A stretch of DNA of 45,150 nt, taken from positions 127,843 to 172,992 of the forward strand of contig JAUVZB010000001.1 of the NCBI GenBank assembly GCA_030602785.1, given 5' to 3'. Source of the stretch: Dehalococcoidia bacterium. GTDB taxonomy: Bacteria > Chloroflexota > Dehalococcoidia > GIF9 > AB-539-J10. A model generated the notes under the pieces. It worked only from the letters and a program-made list of their open reading frames with translations, had not been told where the DNA came from and did not search any database. Shown here in pieces: positions 16,388 to 25,215 of this stretch (position 1 is the first letter of the stretch; the number at the start of each line of letters is the position of its first letter). Made by a program: the position numbers and the translations under genes.

Positions 16388-17559
16388 TCGGCATTCTGTC
16401 CTTGGTAGTAGGTCGCGAGAATGTCTGCCACTTCTGGCCGCATGAGCTCCTCAGGCGGGTGTTCTCCGACCCTAAGCAATCGGCGCAGCTCAGTGCCACT
16501 CACGGTCAGATGATCTTCCTCGCCATGGGGACATGTCCTTTGGGAAGCCACCGCTCCGCACCTTCGACACCAGAAGGCCGTGTCTAGTTTCAAGGGCCGA
16601 ATATGGAGATCGCCTGGCTCAAGTTCATCGAAGATGAGTTGGGCGTCAAACGCGCCGTAGTAGTTTCCAACCCCCGCGTGGTCGCGCCCGACAATGAGAT
16701 GACTGCAGCCAAAGTTCTGGCGAATAATGGCATGCAGAATTGCCTCCTTGGGGCCGCCGTAGCGCATCTCCAGCGGGTAGACCTTGAGTGCGACTCTGTT
16801 TTTGGGATAGTAGTTGTCCAGAAGCGCCCTATAGGTCTCCATCCGTACCTCTGCGGGGACATCACCGGTCTTCAGTCTCCCTACAAGCGGATGAATGAGA
16901 ATGCCGTCACAGATCTCCATGGCAAGCTTCGTAAGGTACTCATGTGAGCGATGCATCGGGTTCCGGGTTTGGAACGCTGCCACAGTCTTCCAGCCGCGCC
17001 CAGAGAATATCCTTCTGGTCTCTTTGGGTGTGGCGAACTCTGGAAACCTGTCGCGATATCCCGCTTCCGAGAAGACCTGCACTGCACCGGCGAGATAGGC
17101 TTCTCCCTGCCTGCAAAGATTTGCCACGGCTGGATGACGTTCATCTTCGGTGCGGAACACCTGTCGCGCTTCCAGCTTCTTGTCGTAGGTGTATGTCTCC
17201 TCCACGACCATGGTGCCGACGATTTCTGACGCATCTGGGTTGAAAAGCGCCACTTGTTCGTTGATGGCAATACTCGCAGCCGTCTCGTTTGAAACTGGTA
17301 GCGTTATTGGAATTGGCCAAAGCGTGCCATTTGCCAGATGCGACTCGTTCAACACATTGAGATAGTCTTCTTGCTTCAAGAATCCTGTCAGTGGACTAAA
17401 AGCACCCATACCGAACATGACTACATCCGAGAGTGCCTGTGAACTGAGGCCGACTTTCCGCATTCGGCGTGCCTCGGTGAGCGCGTACTCGCGCGCTGCA
17501 CCTTCTGCTATCATAAGAGGCAGTAGCGTTCCCCCATGTGGCGCTACTAGGTCGCCCAT
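16384..17559 (-). CDS. sat: Sulfate adenylyltransferase (ATP sulfurylase)
   Basis: This 391-residue homo-oligomeric ATP sulfurylase makes adenylylsulfate (APS) from ATP and sulfate, or the reverse. Visible signatures are the N-terminal PUA-like start (MGDLVAPHGGTL), the nucleotide-binding AFQTRNPMHRSHEYL, LIVGRDHAGVGNYYG, and the zinc-binding segment FWCRRCGAVASQRTCPHG followed by VSGTELRRLL. All catalytic regions are intact. The ATG at 17559 is chosen: GGAGGG lies 11 bases upstream, and the family usually starts just before LVAPHGG. A GTG at 17595 is the longer option. It is the first gene of the leftward operon sat-sulfatase-cysD-like. No APS kinase or APS reductase is present in the window. 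Confidence 0.93.
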   Translation of the reverse strand: MGDLVAPHGGTLLPLMIAEGAAREYALTEARRMRKVGLSSQALSDVVMFGMGAFSPLTGFLKQEDYLNVLNESHLANGTLWPIPITLPVSNETAASIAINEQVALFNPDASEIVGTMVVEETYTYDKKLEARQVFRTEDERHPAVANLCRQGEAYLAGAVQVFSEAGYRDRFPEFATPKETRRIFSGRGWKTVAAFQTRNPMHRSHEYLTKLAMEICDGILIHPLVGRLKTGDVPAEVRMETYRALLDNYYPKNRVALKVYPLEMRYGGPKEAILHAIIRQNFGCSHLIVGRDHAGVGNYYGAFDAQLIFDELEPGDLHIRPLKLDTAFWCRRCGAVASQRTCPHGEEDHLTVSGTELRRLLRVGEHPPEELMRPEVADILATYYQGQNAE

Positions 17560-18067
17560 GCCGTCTTCAACCCTCCGATGTGAAATCCTAACCACATGAA
17601 CTCCGGATTCCGAGCGTCTCTCATCACGACCCTCTGCTATCTGTCGATCTGTCGACCTTCCACTTAGTCAGCGACTGAGCGCTTGGATCTTGGCATTCGG
17701 TTCTTCGTCTGACTTTGGATGCGCTGAACCATGAGTCGCTTGTATCCGCGTGTATCAGCACAAGAAACCACTTGATAGCGGCGCTCCTGACGATGCCTTG
17801 CCGCGTCATCCAACCGCACGACTCAGATGGTAACGCTCTAGCTGGTATTGACCACGAACACCTCTCGGGACTCTCGGCGTCCACTACGCTACAGCCTGTC
17901 CGTCACCCTCCAGGTCGACTGGAACTCCGGGCCACTATAGGCGAAGTGCCCGACTTGACATTGCTCCCCTGCTACTACATCACGTCCCAGGGCATGACAC
18001 AAGCGCCATGTGGCGCACCTCTAGTTAGGCAAGTGTACTAGGCCACATGGCTTAGATGTCTTGGCTG
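17560..18067. other. Intergenic region between divergent sat and TRAP operons
   Basis: About 500 bases with no recognisable gene; short frames on both strands are featureless. The sat promoter must lie at its left end but no strong hexamer pair stands out. Direct or inverted operator repeats for the LuxR-type regulator were not evident by eye. Confidence 0.45.
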
Positions 18068-18096
18068 TTGACAGGAGGAGCATCTCGGAGTTGAAT
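18068..18096 (+). promoter_or_regulatory. Putative promoter of the TRAP-ASST gene series
   Basis: A perfect TTGACA (18068-18073) is followed after 17 bases by TTGAAT (18091-18096, 4/6 match). The leader to the dctP ATG at 18252 would be about 150 bases, long enough for post-transcriptional control, although I saw no clear riboswitch fold. Confidence 0.4.
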
Positions 18097-18251
18097 AGCT
18101 AAAAGGGCTTGATTCAATTGACGTGGGCAGTTTGCGAAGAGATTCTAGGAGACAGCAAGGCGGGAGAGTGCTGCGATGTTGCGGGTGTGGAGCTGATGAG
18201 GAAGTAGGATGACCGCAGCTGCAAAATCTAGAAATTGGAGGGAAACTAGTG

Positions 18252-19298
18252 ATGAAGATGAGGCTTACAGTAGTGGCTCTAGTGGGCGCGTTGATCTTGG
18301 TTGGTAGTGCGGTGAGTTGTGTTGCGGATGGCTCTGCCGAGACCTATGAGCTGTCACTCAACACGTGGGTCTCCAATGAGAGTCATCCTCTATACGTCAA
18401 CATCTTGAAGCCGTGGGCCGATGAGATTGAAAGCAAGACGAACGGTAGAGTTAAGACAACCATACACGTCAACCAGGGTCTGGCTAGTATGGCGAACTCC
18501 TACGACGCATGTGTGGATGGTGTCTGTGACATCACCGGAATAACAGGCGCAGCCATGGTCGGTCGTTTTCCGCTTGCAAGCATGCCTTTGTTGCCGGTGC
18601 TCTACATGAGTGCGGAGGAGGCAACATTGGGGCTTCAGGATTTGTATGCGGAATACCCGCAGTTCTTGGAGGAGGAATTGGGTGCAGTCCACGTGCTGTG
18701 GGACAACACCAATGATCCAACAAATCTGCTGAACGTTAGTGATACACCCGTCGAGACTCTGGAGGAGCTGCAAGCACAGGTGGTGGGGACGTTTGGTGCA
18801 GCCACCGACATGCTGAAGTTGCTTGGAACGAATCCTGCCGTAACGACGCAGCCCGAGGTCTATGGCATGATGGAGAGGGGGGTCATAGACTCCATTGTCA
18901 CTAACTGGGGTTGGTTTAGGGCCGCTCACATGGAAGAAGTGACAAGCTCGTACACCCTAGTTGGCTTCTATGCTGACCACATGATGTACGTGATGAACAA
19001 GGACGTGTATGAGGGTTTCCCGGATGACATCAGGGAAGTCATAGATGAGGTCAGTGCTACCAAAGGCATAGAAGCGGCCAAGATGTTCGACCGCGTGGCC
19101 ATTGAGACAACAGACTGGCTGAAGCAGGAGTATCCAGAGAAGCCCATTGCTAGTCTGGATCCCGACGAACTAGCCCGATGGAGGGACATGATTGCCCCGT
19201 TGCACGATGTCTGGGTTGACGAAGCAACGGAGAAAGGGTACCCGGCACGTCAGATGTTGGACGACTACATCGAATTCTGCTTGCAGCACCGAGAATGA
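18252..19298 (+). CDS. dctP: TRAP transporter solute-binding protein (DctP family)
   Basis: The 348-residue protein has an N-terminal signal segment (MKMRLTVVALVGALILVGSA) ending in AVSC, so it is probably a lipoprotein anchored outside the membrane. The mature part begins YELSLNTWVSNESHPLY, a typical DctP/TRAP-SBP start, and continues with DITGITGAAMVGRFPLASMP and VETLEELQ. TRAP binding proteins capture organic anions, usually carboxylates or sulfonates, through a conserved Arg. The exact ligand cannot be read. GGAGGG lies about 10 bases before the ATG. The membrane subunit follows without a gap. Confidence 0.9.
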   Translation: MKMRLTVVALVGALILVGSAVSCVADGSAETYELSLNTWVSNESHPLYVNILKPWADEIESKTNGRVKTTIHVNQGLASMANSYDACVDGVCDITGITGAAMVGRFPLASMPLLPVLYMSAEEATLGLQDLYAEYPQFLEEELGAVHVLWDNTNDPTNLLNVSDTPVETLEELQAQVVGTFGAATDMLKLLGTNPAVTTQPEVYGMMERGVIDSIVTNWGWFRAAHMEEVTSSYTLVGFYADHMMYVMNKDVYEGFPDDIREVIDEVSATKGIEAAKMFDRVAIETTDWLKQEYPEKPIASLDPDELARWRDMIAPLHDVWVDEATEKGYPARQMLDDYIEFCLQHRE

Positions 19299-21236
19299 TT
19301 GCCCAATGTATTCCCGCGGGCGGACCGAGTGCTGCAGGCAATTGACAGCATTGATCAGCGACTGCAGAAGGTCACCAGCGCGATAGCTCGTGTCTGCACG
19401 ACAGCGGCTGGTGGCCTTCTACTGGGCATGATCCTGCTCACCGCTATCGCGGTGATGGCTAGATACTTCTTCCGCAGACCGATAGTGGGGGCCGAAGAAG
19501 TCCTTACGCTGTCGCTCGTGGGATTGATCTGGCTGGTGCTGCCAGAAGTCGAATTGCGTGGGCGCCACATCAAGTCCACTATCTTGGTGGATAGATTCTC
19601 CACACACACCCGGCTGGTTCTGGACGGGGCGCTCAGTATCATCAATATAGCCATAATGGCTTTAATCACTTGGAGCATAATCCAACTGGCGTACAAGAAC
19701 CTGGCCGAGGGACACCTTAGTATGATCCTGCGTGTTCCGCTCGGTGCCGTCATGATAGTACTGGCTATAGGGGCCAGCGTATCAGGAATCGCGTTCCTAT
19801 CCACGTTTGTCCACAAACTGAAGGATGTGGTTAGGGCAGGAAGGCGCATGGTCTGGTTGCTTGTGCTGGGTTGTGCCATAGTCGTGGCCCTGTTCCTAAT
19901 GCCCTTGTTGTATGGCCTACTGCCAGGGGGCATAGACAGGTTCGTGGTTGGTCTGGTCGGATTCGCATTCATGCTCGTGATTCTGTTTTTGGGTGCTCCG
20001 ATTGGGAGTGCCATGTTTCTGACGGCGTATCTCGGCACAGCCTACATAGTCAGCATGAAGGCATCCCTCTCCAACCTCGCCTTGATTCCATTTGACGTCG
20101 GCGTAACCTACACGTGGGTTGTCGTTCCGCTGTTTATCGCTATGGGCAATCTCCTCTACCACGCCGATCTCGGCCGGGACCTGTATAGCACGGTGAACAA
20201 ATGGATCGGCCACCTGCCTGGGGGATTGGCGATGGCGACCATAGGCGCCTGCGCTAGCTTCGCTGCCGCTTGTGGTGAAAGTTTGGCTACGGCAGTCACC
20301 ATGGGTACAGTTGCGCTGCCTGAGATGCGCCGCTACAAGTATGACTCCAAGATCGCTACCGGTGCAGTCGCAGCTGGAGGGACGCTGGGTATCCTGATAC
20401 CGCCGAGTATCGGCTTCATCGTCTACGGGATAATCACTGAGCAGTCAATCGGGAGGCTGTTCATGGCTGGCATCATTCCAGGTATCATGCTTGCGAGCTT
20501 CTTCATGTTGGTCATCTACGTGAGGGTCCGCATGAACCCTTCACTGGCGCTGCCAGCCCCCCGACATAACATGAAAGAGAGACTTGCGTCGCTCCCCAGT
20601 GGACTACCCATACTCGCCTTGTTTGTCCTCGTAGTGGGGGGCATCTACGCCGGTCTGTTCGCTCCCAGCGAAGGTGGTGGGATTGGTGCCTTTGGTGTGC
20701 TGCTGATTGGCTTGATAATGGCGAGGTATACCTGGCGGAAGTTGGGGGAAGCAGTAAGGGATGCTGTTGTTACCAATGCCTCTGTGTTCTACATATTCAC
20801 GGCCGCCATAACGTTTGGGTATTTCGTTACGGTAAGTCATGTACCGCTGAGGTTGTCGGACATCCTTATGTCAGTCCCTGCTGGCCGGTACACAATCCTC
20901 TCCCTCATACTACTGATGTACATACTCCTCGGCTGTGTGATGAATATCCTGCCCGCGATGATAATCACGCTGCCTATCATCTTCCCTACCGTGGAGGCAC
21001 TGGGCTTCGACCCGATATGGTTTGGAGTGATCATGGTAATCACGATGGAGATGGGACAGATTACCCCGCCCGTAGGAATAAACGTATTCGGAATAGCAGG
21101 AATAGTACCGGATGTGCCTATGGGCACCATCTTCAGAGGGATTGTGCCCTTCTTTGGCATGATGTTGCTTGCCATCCTTGTGCTGTTGCTGTTCCCAGGC
21201 ATTGCTACGTTCCTGCCAAACCTGCTGTATCCGTAG
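19299..21236 (+). CDS. Fused TRAP transporter permease (DctQ-DctM)
   Basis: The 645-residue membrane protein combines both TRAP permease subunits. Residues about 1-170 form the small DctQ part with four hydrophobic segments (including VLTLSLVGLIWLVLPEVELRG, with the conserved Glu-Leu-Arg-Gly). From about residue 190 to the end lies the large DctM part with GVTYTWVVVPLFIAMGNLL, GACGESLATA-like SFAAACGESLATAVTM, GGTLGILIPPSIGFIVYG and, near the end, GQITPPVGINVFGIAGI. The gene starts with TTG directly after the dctP stop. It drives sodium- or proton-coupled uptake of the ligand bound by DctP. QM fusions are known in the TRAP family but less common than separate genes. Confidence 0.9.
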   Translation: MPNVFPRADRVLQAIDSIDQRLQKVTSAIARVCTTAAGGLLLGMILLTAIAVMARYFFRRPIVGAEEVLTLSLVGLIWLVLPEVELRGRHIKSTILVDRFSTHTRLVLDGALSIINIAIMALITWSIIQLAYKNLAEGHLSMILRVPLGAVMIVLAIGASVSGIAFLSTFVHKLKDVVRAGRRMVWLLVLGCAIVVALFLMPLLYGLLPGGIDRFVVGLVGFAFMLVILFLGAPIGSAMFLTAYLGTAYIVSMKASLSNLALIPFDVGVTYTWVVVPLFIAMGNLLYHADLGRDLYSTVNKWIGHLPGGLAMATIGACASFAAACGESLATAVTMGTVALPEMRRYKYDSKIATGAVAAGGTLGILIPPSIGFIVYGIITEQSIGRLFMAGIIPGIMLASFFMLVIYVRVRMNPSLALPAPRHNMKERLASLPSGLPILALFVLVVGGIYAGLFAPSEGGGIGAFGVLLIGLIMARYTWRKLGEAVRDAVVTNASVFYIFTAAITFGYFVTVSHVPLRLSDILMSVPAGRYTILSLILLMYILLGCVMNILPAMIITLPIIFPTVEALGFDPIWFGVIMVITMEMGQITPPVGINVFGIAGIVPDVPMGTIFRGIVPFFGMMLLAILVLLLFPGIATFLPNLLYP

Positions 21237-21305
21237 TTGGAGGCAAAGGTTCTGCGACCGGGAGACGTTAGCCTTCAAGAGACTGGACGCTATGGAGGAC
21301 TGGTT

Positions 21306-22484
21306 ATGAGTATTTCTCGAACGGCCAAGAAGGGCGTCACCTACTACAATCCTTCGAAGGCCTACAACGGCTACACGTTGTTCGCGCCCTTGTACACGAG
21401 GGATGTCTGGCTGATCGATATGGAGGGAAACATCGTCCAGCGATGGCGAATGCCGTACATACCAGGCCAGCACGCGTATATCCTGCCGAACGGCAATTTG
21501 CTGTGGGCGGGGAAGCAGAAGACCCCTGACGAACTGGGTTTGCCACTCGAGTTCGGCGGAATCGGCGGCTTGCTTCGCGAGATAGACTGGCAAGGGAACG
21601 TAGTGTGGGAAGCTCAGGTCCCCTATCAGAACCACGACTTCGTTTGCATGAGCAACGGTCATGTGCTGTTCCCTTCCTACTCGCCAGAGGGAGTGGTTCC
21701 TTCCGAGATGGCTGCGAAACTCCGCGGTGGTTTGCCTGGCACCGAGTTCGAGGGCAAGGTGTTTGGCGACTGCGTCCTCGAAATCGACAGGACAGGTGAG
21801 ATAGTGTGGCAATGGATAGCTCACCAGCATCTCGATCCCGAGATTGACGTGATGTGTCCACTCGAGAACCGCAACATATGGCCACTGCTCAATGCAGTGT
21901 TTCTGTGCAAGGATGGGAGCTTGTTGTTGAGTGGCCGCAATTGCAGCGAAATCATAAGGGTCAAGTACCCTGAGGGGCATGTGTTGGCACGCTACGGCCG
22001 GGGCAAAATAAGCCACCAGCACGATCCAAGGGAGCTTGAGAACGGAAACATATTGGTCTTCGACAACGGGGCTCACCGGCAACATGACTACAACGAGAGT
22101 CCAAGCTTCTCACGTGTGGTCGAGATCGACCCGAAGAACGATGAGATAGTATGGGAGTACCGTGCCGACCCTCCTACCGACTTCTATAGCGCCCTTACGA
22201 GCGGTGCTGAGCGAATGCCAAACGGCAACACGGTGATTTGTGAGTCGTGGCAGGGAAGAGTCTTCGAGGTGACGCATGAGGGGGAGTTGGTGTGGGAGTA
22301 TGTCAGCCCTTTCGTCGGCCGATGGCCAGCATGGGACACGAACGCCATGTGGCGGGCACATCGCTACTCGCCTGAGTATCCGGGCTTCGAAGGCAAGCCG
22401 CTGGATCCAGCAAGATTCGAATGGGAGAACCGCACATACGGACCTAGAGCCCTGAACAGCGAAGTCAACGTTTGCATTGTCTGA
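21306..22484 (+). CDS. Arylsulfotransferase-like beta-propeller protein 1
   Basis: The 392-residue protein resembles the ASST/Arylsulfotran_2 family. Repeated blade motifs of the type xNGNxLx occur in LPNGNLLW, SNGHVLF, LENGNILVF and MPNGNTVI, together with EIDxxGEIVWxW strands. The hallmark SHQHDPRELENGNILVFDNG holds candidate catalytic His residues. Arylsulfate sulfotransferases move sulfate from phenolic sulfates to other phenols without PAPS, and known enzymes are periplasmic. Here no signal peptide is visible, so a cytoplasmic location is predicted. The ATG at 21306 has GGAGG 7 bases upstream; the frame is open back to the dctQM stop. It is followed by a paralogue, and both lie in the TRAP operon, suggesting they act on the imported compound. 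True sulfotransferase activity is not proven; a binding or sensing propeller is possible. Confidence 0.7.
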   Translation: MSISRTAKKGVTYYNPSKAYNGYTLFAPLYTRDVWLIDMEGNIVQRWRMPYIPGQHAYILPNGNLLWAGKQKTPDELGLPLEFGGIGGLLREIDWQGNVVWEAQVPYQNHDFVCMSNGHVLFPSYSPEGVVPSEMAAKLRGGLPGTEFEGKVFGDCVLEIDRTGEIVWQWIAHQHLDPEIDVMCPLENRNIWPLLNAVFLCKDGSLLLSGRNCSEIIRVKYPEGHVLARYGRGKISHQHDPRELENGNILVFDNGAHRQHDYNESPSFSRVVEIDPKNDEIVWEYRADPPTDFYSALTSGAERMPNGNTVICESWQGRVFEVTHEGELVWEYVSPFVGRWPAWDTNAMWRAHRYSPEYPGFEGKPLDPARFEWENRTYGPRALNSEVNVCIV

Positions 22485-22497
22485 CGAATCGTCAGAC
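22479..22497. repeat. Palindrome at the junction of the two arylsulfotransferase-like genes
   Basis: GTCTGACGA-A-TCGTCAGAC is a perfect 9-base inverted repeat around one base. It begins within the last codons of the first gene and lies 25 bases before the second start. It could be an operator, a short hairpin that protects or attenuates the message, or chance. There is no following T run, so a classic terminator is unlikely. Confidence 0.4.
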
Positions 22498-22521
22498 CTG
22501 CGGGCTGCAAGGAGGCGATAG

Positions 22522-23718
22522 ATGGGCTACGCTCGGAATTCGATCAAAGGTGTTGTCTTCTGTGACTCCAGACGGACACTCAATGGGTACACGCTTCTCA
22601 CGCCGGTCAACGGAACCGCCACGTGGCTGATCGACATGCGGGGTCGCCACGTCAACCACTGGGATACTCACTTGGAAGCGGGGTGCCACAGCGAGCTGCT
22701 GCCCGGCGGGAGCCTTGTCTATGGCGGGAAGACCGCCGACAGAGCGCTGCCTGACTTGGAGGGAAGCTGCGGAGCAGTGCTGGAGTTGGATTGGGACAAC
22801 AGGAAGGTCTGGGAACATAGTGAGCCCTACATGCACGATCAATTCCATCGGCTCAGGAACGGTAATACTCTGATCATCAAGTGGGTGCAAGTGCCGGAAA
22901 CAGTAGCGAAAATGGTTGAAGGCGGCAACTCGGGGACGGAGAGAGACGGAGTTATGTGGGGCGATGCGATTCAGGAGATTGACGCGAATGGAGAAGTGGT
23001 CTGGGAGTGGGTTGCGCACGAGCACCTCAGTCCTACGGAAGACCGCATCTGCCCTTTGTGCACCCGAAAGGAGTGGACGCACGCAAATGCCTGCGCCGAG
23101 ATGGCCAACGGCAACATACTGGTCAGTTTCAAGAAGACCAACAGCGTAGCCGAGATTAACAAGAGGAGCGGCGAAATCGAATGGAGTTGGGGTGCAGATG
23201 ACCTGAGTCATCAGCATTCCCCAACAGAACTGGACAACGGCAATATCCTCATCTTCGACAATGGGTTTCACCAGTGGCATTTCCCTCACGGGTACTCCAG
23301 GCTGGTGGAATTCGACCCGAGAACTCAGAGTGTAGTGTGGACCTACAACGGCTCGGAGCGCATGCCACAGCACTTCTATTCATCCGCAATGTCCAACTGC
23401 CAGCGGCTGCCGAATGGGAACACCCTAGCGTGTGAAGCAGTGAGCGGGAGGATACTCGAAGTGACTGAGCGAGGTGAGTTGGTCTGGGAGTTCGTCAACA
23501 ACCTGCCTTCGTACGGGGCAGCAACTGTGACAGCCAAGTCATTGCCCGTGTTCGGCGCTTTCCGCTATGGCATGGACTACTCTGGCTTGAAACGTGATTC
23601 AAGGGGAGCCGAGGAAAGGCAAGCCGCGCCGGGCACTGCAACTGCCGGGGCAGAGGAACGAACGTCAGCCGCTATGGAGGAAGAGGTGACTGCTCGTCTG
23701 CTACGTCTTGGCTACTAG
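22522..23718 (+). CDS. Arylsulfotransferase-like beta-propeller protein 2
   Basis: This 398-residue paralogue of the preceding gene product shares its start (NGYTLLTPVNGTATWLIDM) and the blade repeats (RNGNTLII, MANGNILVS, LDNGNILIF, LPNGNTLAC). The same family hallmark is present as SHQHSPTELDNGNILIFDNG followed by FHQWHFPHGYSRLVEFDP. The C-terminus has an added Ala/Glu-rich tail of about 40 residues. No signal peptide is visible. AAGGAGG lies 7 bases before the ATG. The two copies are clearly diverged, indicating an old duplication and perhaps different substrates or a hetero-oligomer. Confidence 0.7.
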   Translation: MGYARNSIKGVVFCDSRRTLNGYTLLTPVNGTATWLIDMRGRHVNHWDTHLEAGCHSELLPGGSLVYGGKTADRALPDLEGSCGAVLELDWDNRKVWEHSEPYMHDQFHRLRNGNTLIIKWVQVPETVAKMVEGGNSGTERDGVMWGDAIQEIDANGEVVWEWVAHEHLSPTEDRICPLCTRKEWTHANACAEMANGNILVSFKKTNSVAEINKRSGEIEWSWGADDLSHQHSPTELDNGNILIFDNGFHQWHFPHGYSRLVEFDPRTQSVVWTYNGSERMPQHFYSSAMSNCQRLPNGNTLACEAVSGRILEVTERGELVWEFVNNLPSYGAATVTAKSLPVFGAFRYGMDYSGLKRDSRGAEERQAAPGTATAGAEERTSAAMEEEVTARLLRLGY

Positions 23719-23786
23719 TCTGGAGGTCCTTCGAACTAGTTTGACCTACATGCTTGGTGGCGTGCGTGGACGTTCTCGGTGAAGCA

Positions 23787-24350
23787 ATGGCTGAAGGATA
23801 CGTTGGCAGGATACTCTTCGTAGACTTGGGTGAGGGCTGGCTCTGGGACGAGAAACTGAACGCGCAGTTCTGTCAGCGGTACATCGGTGGCTACGGATTC
23901 GACGTGATCATGATACGTGACCATCAGAACATTGGAGCGGACCCTCTGGGCCCCAACCATGCGTTGTGCTTTCTCACCGGTCCTCTAGCCGACAGCGAAC
24001 TGCCATTCGGCTCATACCTCTCAGCAGTCAATGGCCCGTGGCCGATGCTTCCGGACGTATGGCACGTCAATCGGCTTGTAAGGTGCCATGGTACTTGGGG
24101 ACGCATCAGTGAAAATTGGGGGGGGTGGCGTCGGGGATTTCCCCCAGTCGAGCCTGGTCGGTGGCGAGAAGCTGGCCGCGCGAGTCCGTGGGCGATACGC
24201 ATGTTTCCGTTGCCCACTCGGGTTGGGCGGGCATGTTGAGGCTGGCGAGGAACATGGCTAGGTTGCTGGCGAGGAAGTCGGAATACGAGATGTTGGCTGC
24301 ATTTGGCCCTTTCTGTCTGAACGACAACCTAGAATCCTCCCGCCTGCCGT
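23787..24350 (+). pseudogene. Remnants of an aldehyde ferredoxin oxidoreductase
   Basis: The first part (from the ATG at 23787) reads GRILFVDLGEG, FCQRYIGGYGFD, ADPLGPNHALCFLTGPLADS and FGSYLSAVN, which follows the N-terminus of the tungsten-containing AOR family in order. After about 100 residues the match stops. In another frame near 24275-24325 a later AOR segment appears, SEYEMLAAFGPFCLNDNLES, corresponding to the family motif around PEYETLAALGxNxxxDDLE. Roughly 150 or more internal residues and the entire C-terminal half are missing. The gene is thus a deleted, frameshifted relic. The ancestral island probably carried a working aldehyde or carboxylate oxidoreductase step. Confidence 0.7.
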
Positions 24351-24402
24351 CTTTGCCTTCACCGGGAAACGGAGGATGTCTGTCTAGGTTTGGGAATCCG
24401 TA

Positions 24403-25155
24403 ATGTGCCGCCTTACTGTCATTCCATGTGGCAGATTGTTGATTGACAAGGGGGTCAATCTGACCCCAGGCTATGACCTCGGGGTACAGATCCGTATCCC
24501 GGTGACAGCCTACCTGATTGAGATAGGGAAGAAACGTATTCTCATCGATTCGGGTCTTAACCCCCTGGTTATTGAAGACCCAGTTCGAGCTATTGGTGAC
24601 TACATTCAAAGCAATACTCCCTTGGTTTCCCGGGCGGATCATATCTTGTCGAGGTTGAGCCAGATTGGTATGGGCCCAGACGATATTGATATGGTCGTAT
24701 GCACGCACCTTCATTTTGACCACGCAGGTGGCAACCAGTTCTTTGGAAGTTGCGACCTGATTGTCCAGAAATCGGAGATCGAAAGTGCCCGCAACTCTCC
24801 AGACTACATCCGTCACGATTGGGATTATGCCCACCTCAACTATCATCAGATCGAAGGAGATGAGGAAATCATGACAGGCGTGGATCTGATTAGTACACCG
24901 GGGCATAGCGCCGGACACCAATCCGTTTTGGTGAACTTGCCCAAGACCGGGGCAGTGTTGATAGCCGGTGATGCGGTTGCGCACTCAGACCATTGGTGCC
25001 GGGATTCGCCCGCACTGGCTGTCGACAAAGACCTGCTGGTCAACAGCCGCTTGAGACTCAAACATATTGCTGATACCAAGCAGTGTCTAACATTGTTCAG
25101 TCATGATCCGGAACAATGGAGTGCTCTAAGGGTCTTGCCCGACTACTACGACTAA
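24403..25155 (+). CDS. MBL-fold metallo-hydrolase, lactonase-like
   Basis: The 250-residue protein shows the metallo-beta-lactamase fold motif HLHFDHAGG (binuclear metal site). A first strand region with AYLIEIGKKRILIDSG, a later His in TPGHSAGHQSV, an Asp in LIAGDAV and a final His in LFSHDPEQW complete the site. This arrangement is that of the AttM/AiiA lactonase branch, which opens lactone rings. In this setting, between uptake genes and several catabolic enzymes, it more likely opens a lactone intermediate than a quorum-sensing signal. The ATG at 24403 begins right after the AOR remnants, and there is no strong ribosome-binding site. Confidence 0.8.
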   Translation: MCRLTVIPCGRLLIDKGVNLTPGYDLGVQIRIPVTAYLIEIGKKRILIDSGLNPLVIEDPVRAIGDYIQSNTPLVSRADHILSRLSQIGMGPDDIDMVVCTHLHFDHAGGNQFFGSCDLIVQKSEIESARNSPDYIRHDWDYAHLNYHQIEGDEEIMTGVDLISTPGHSAGHQSVLVNLPKTGAVLIAGDAVAHSDHWCRDSPALAVDKDLLVNSRLRLKHIADTKQCLTLFSHDPEQWSALRVLPDYYD

Positions 25156-25215
25156 CCGGGTGGAACTGGATAGGCCAAGACCCTACATCAAAGAGATCGG
25201 AAAGGATTGTGTCTC

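Noticed and set aside
20910-22085. 391-residue open frame on the minus strand across dctQM and ASST1
   Set aside because: It spans the junction of two clear genes on the other strand, and its composition is that of a shadow frame.
24403-25155. Quorum-quenching role for the MBL-fold lactonase-like protein
   Set aside because: The fold alone does not show acyl-homoserine-lactone specificity, and the operon context is catabolic.
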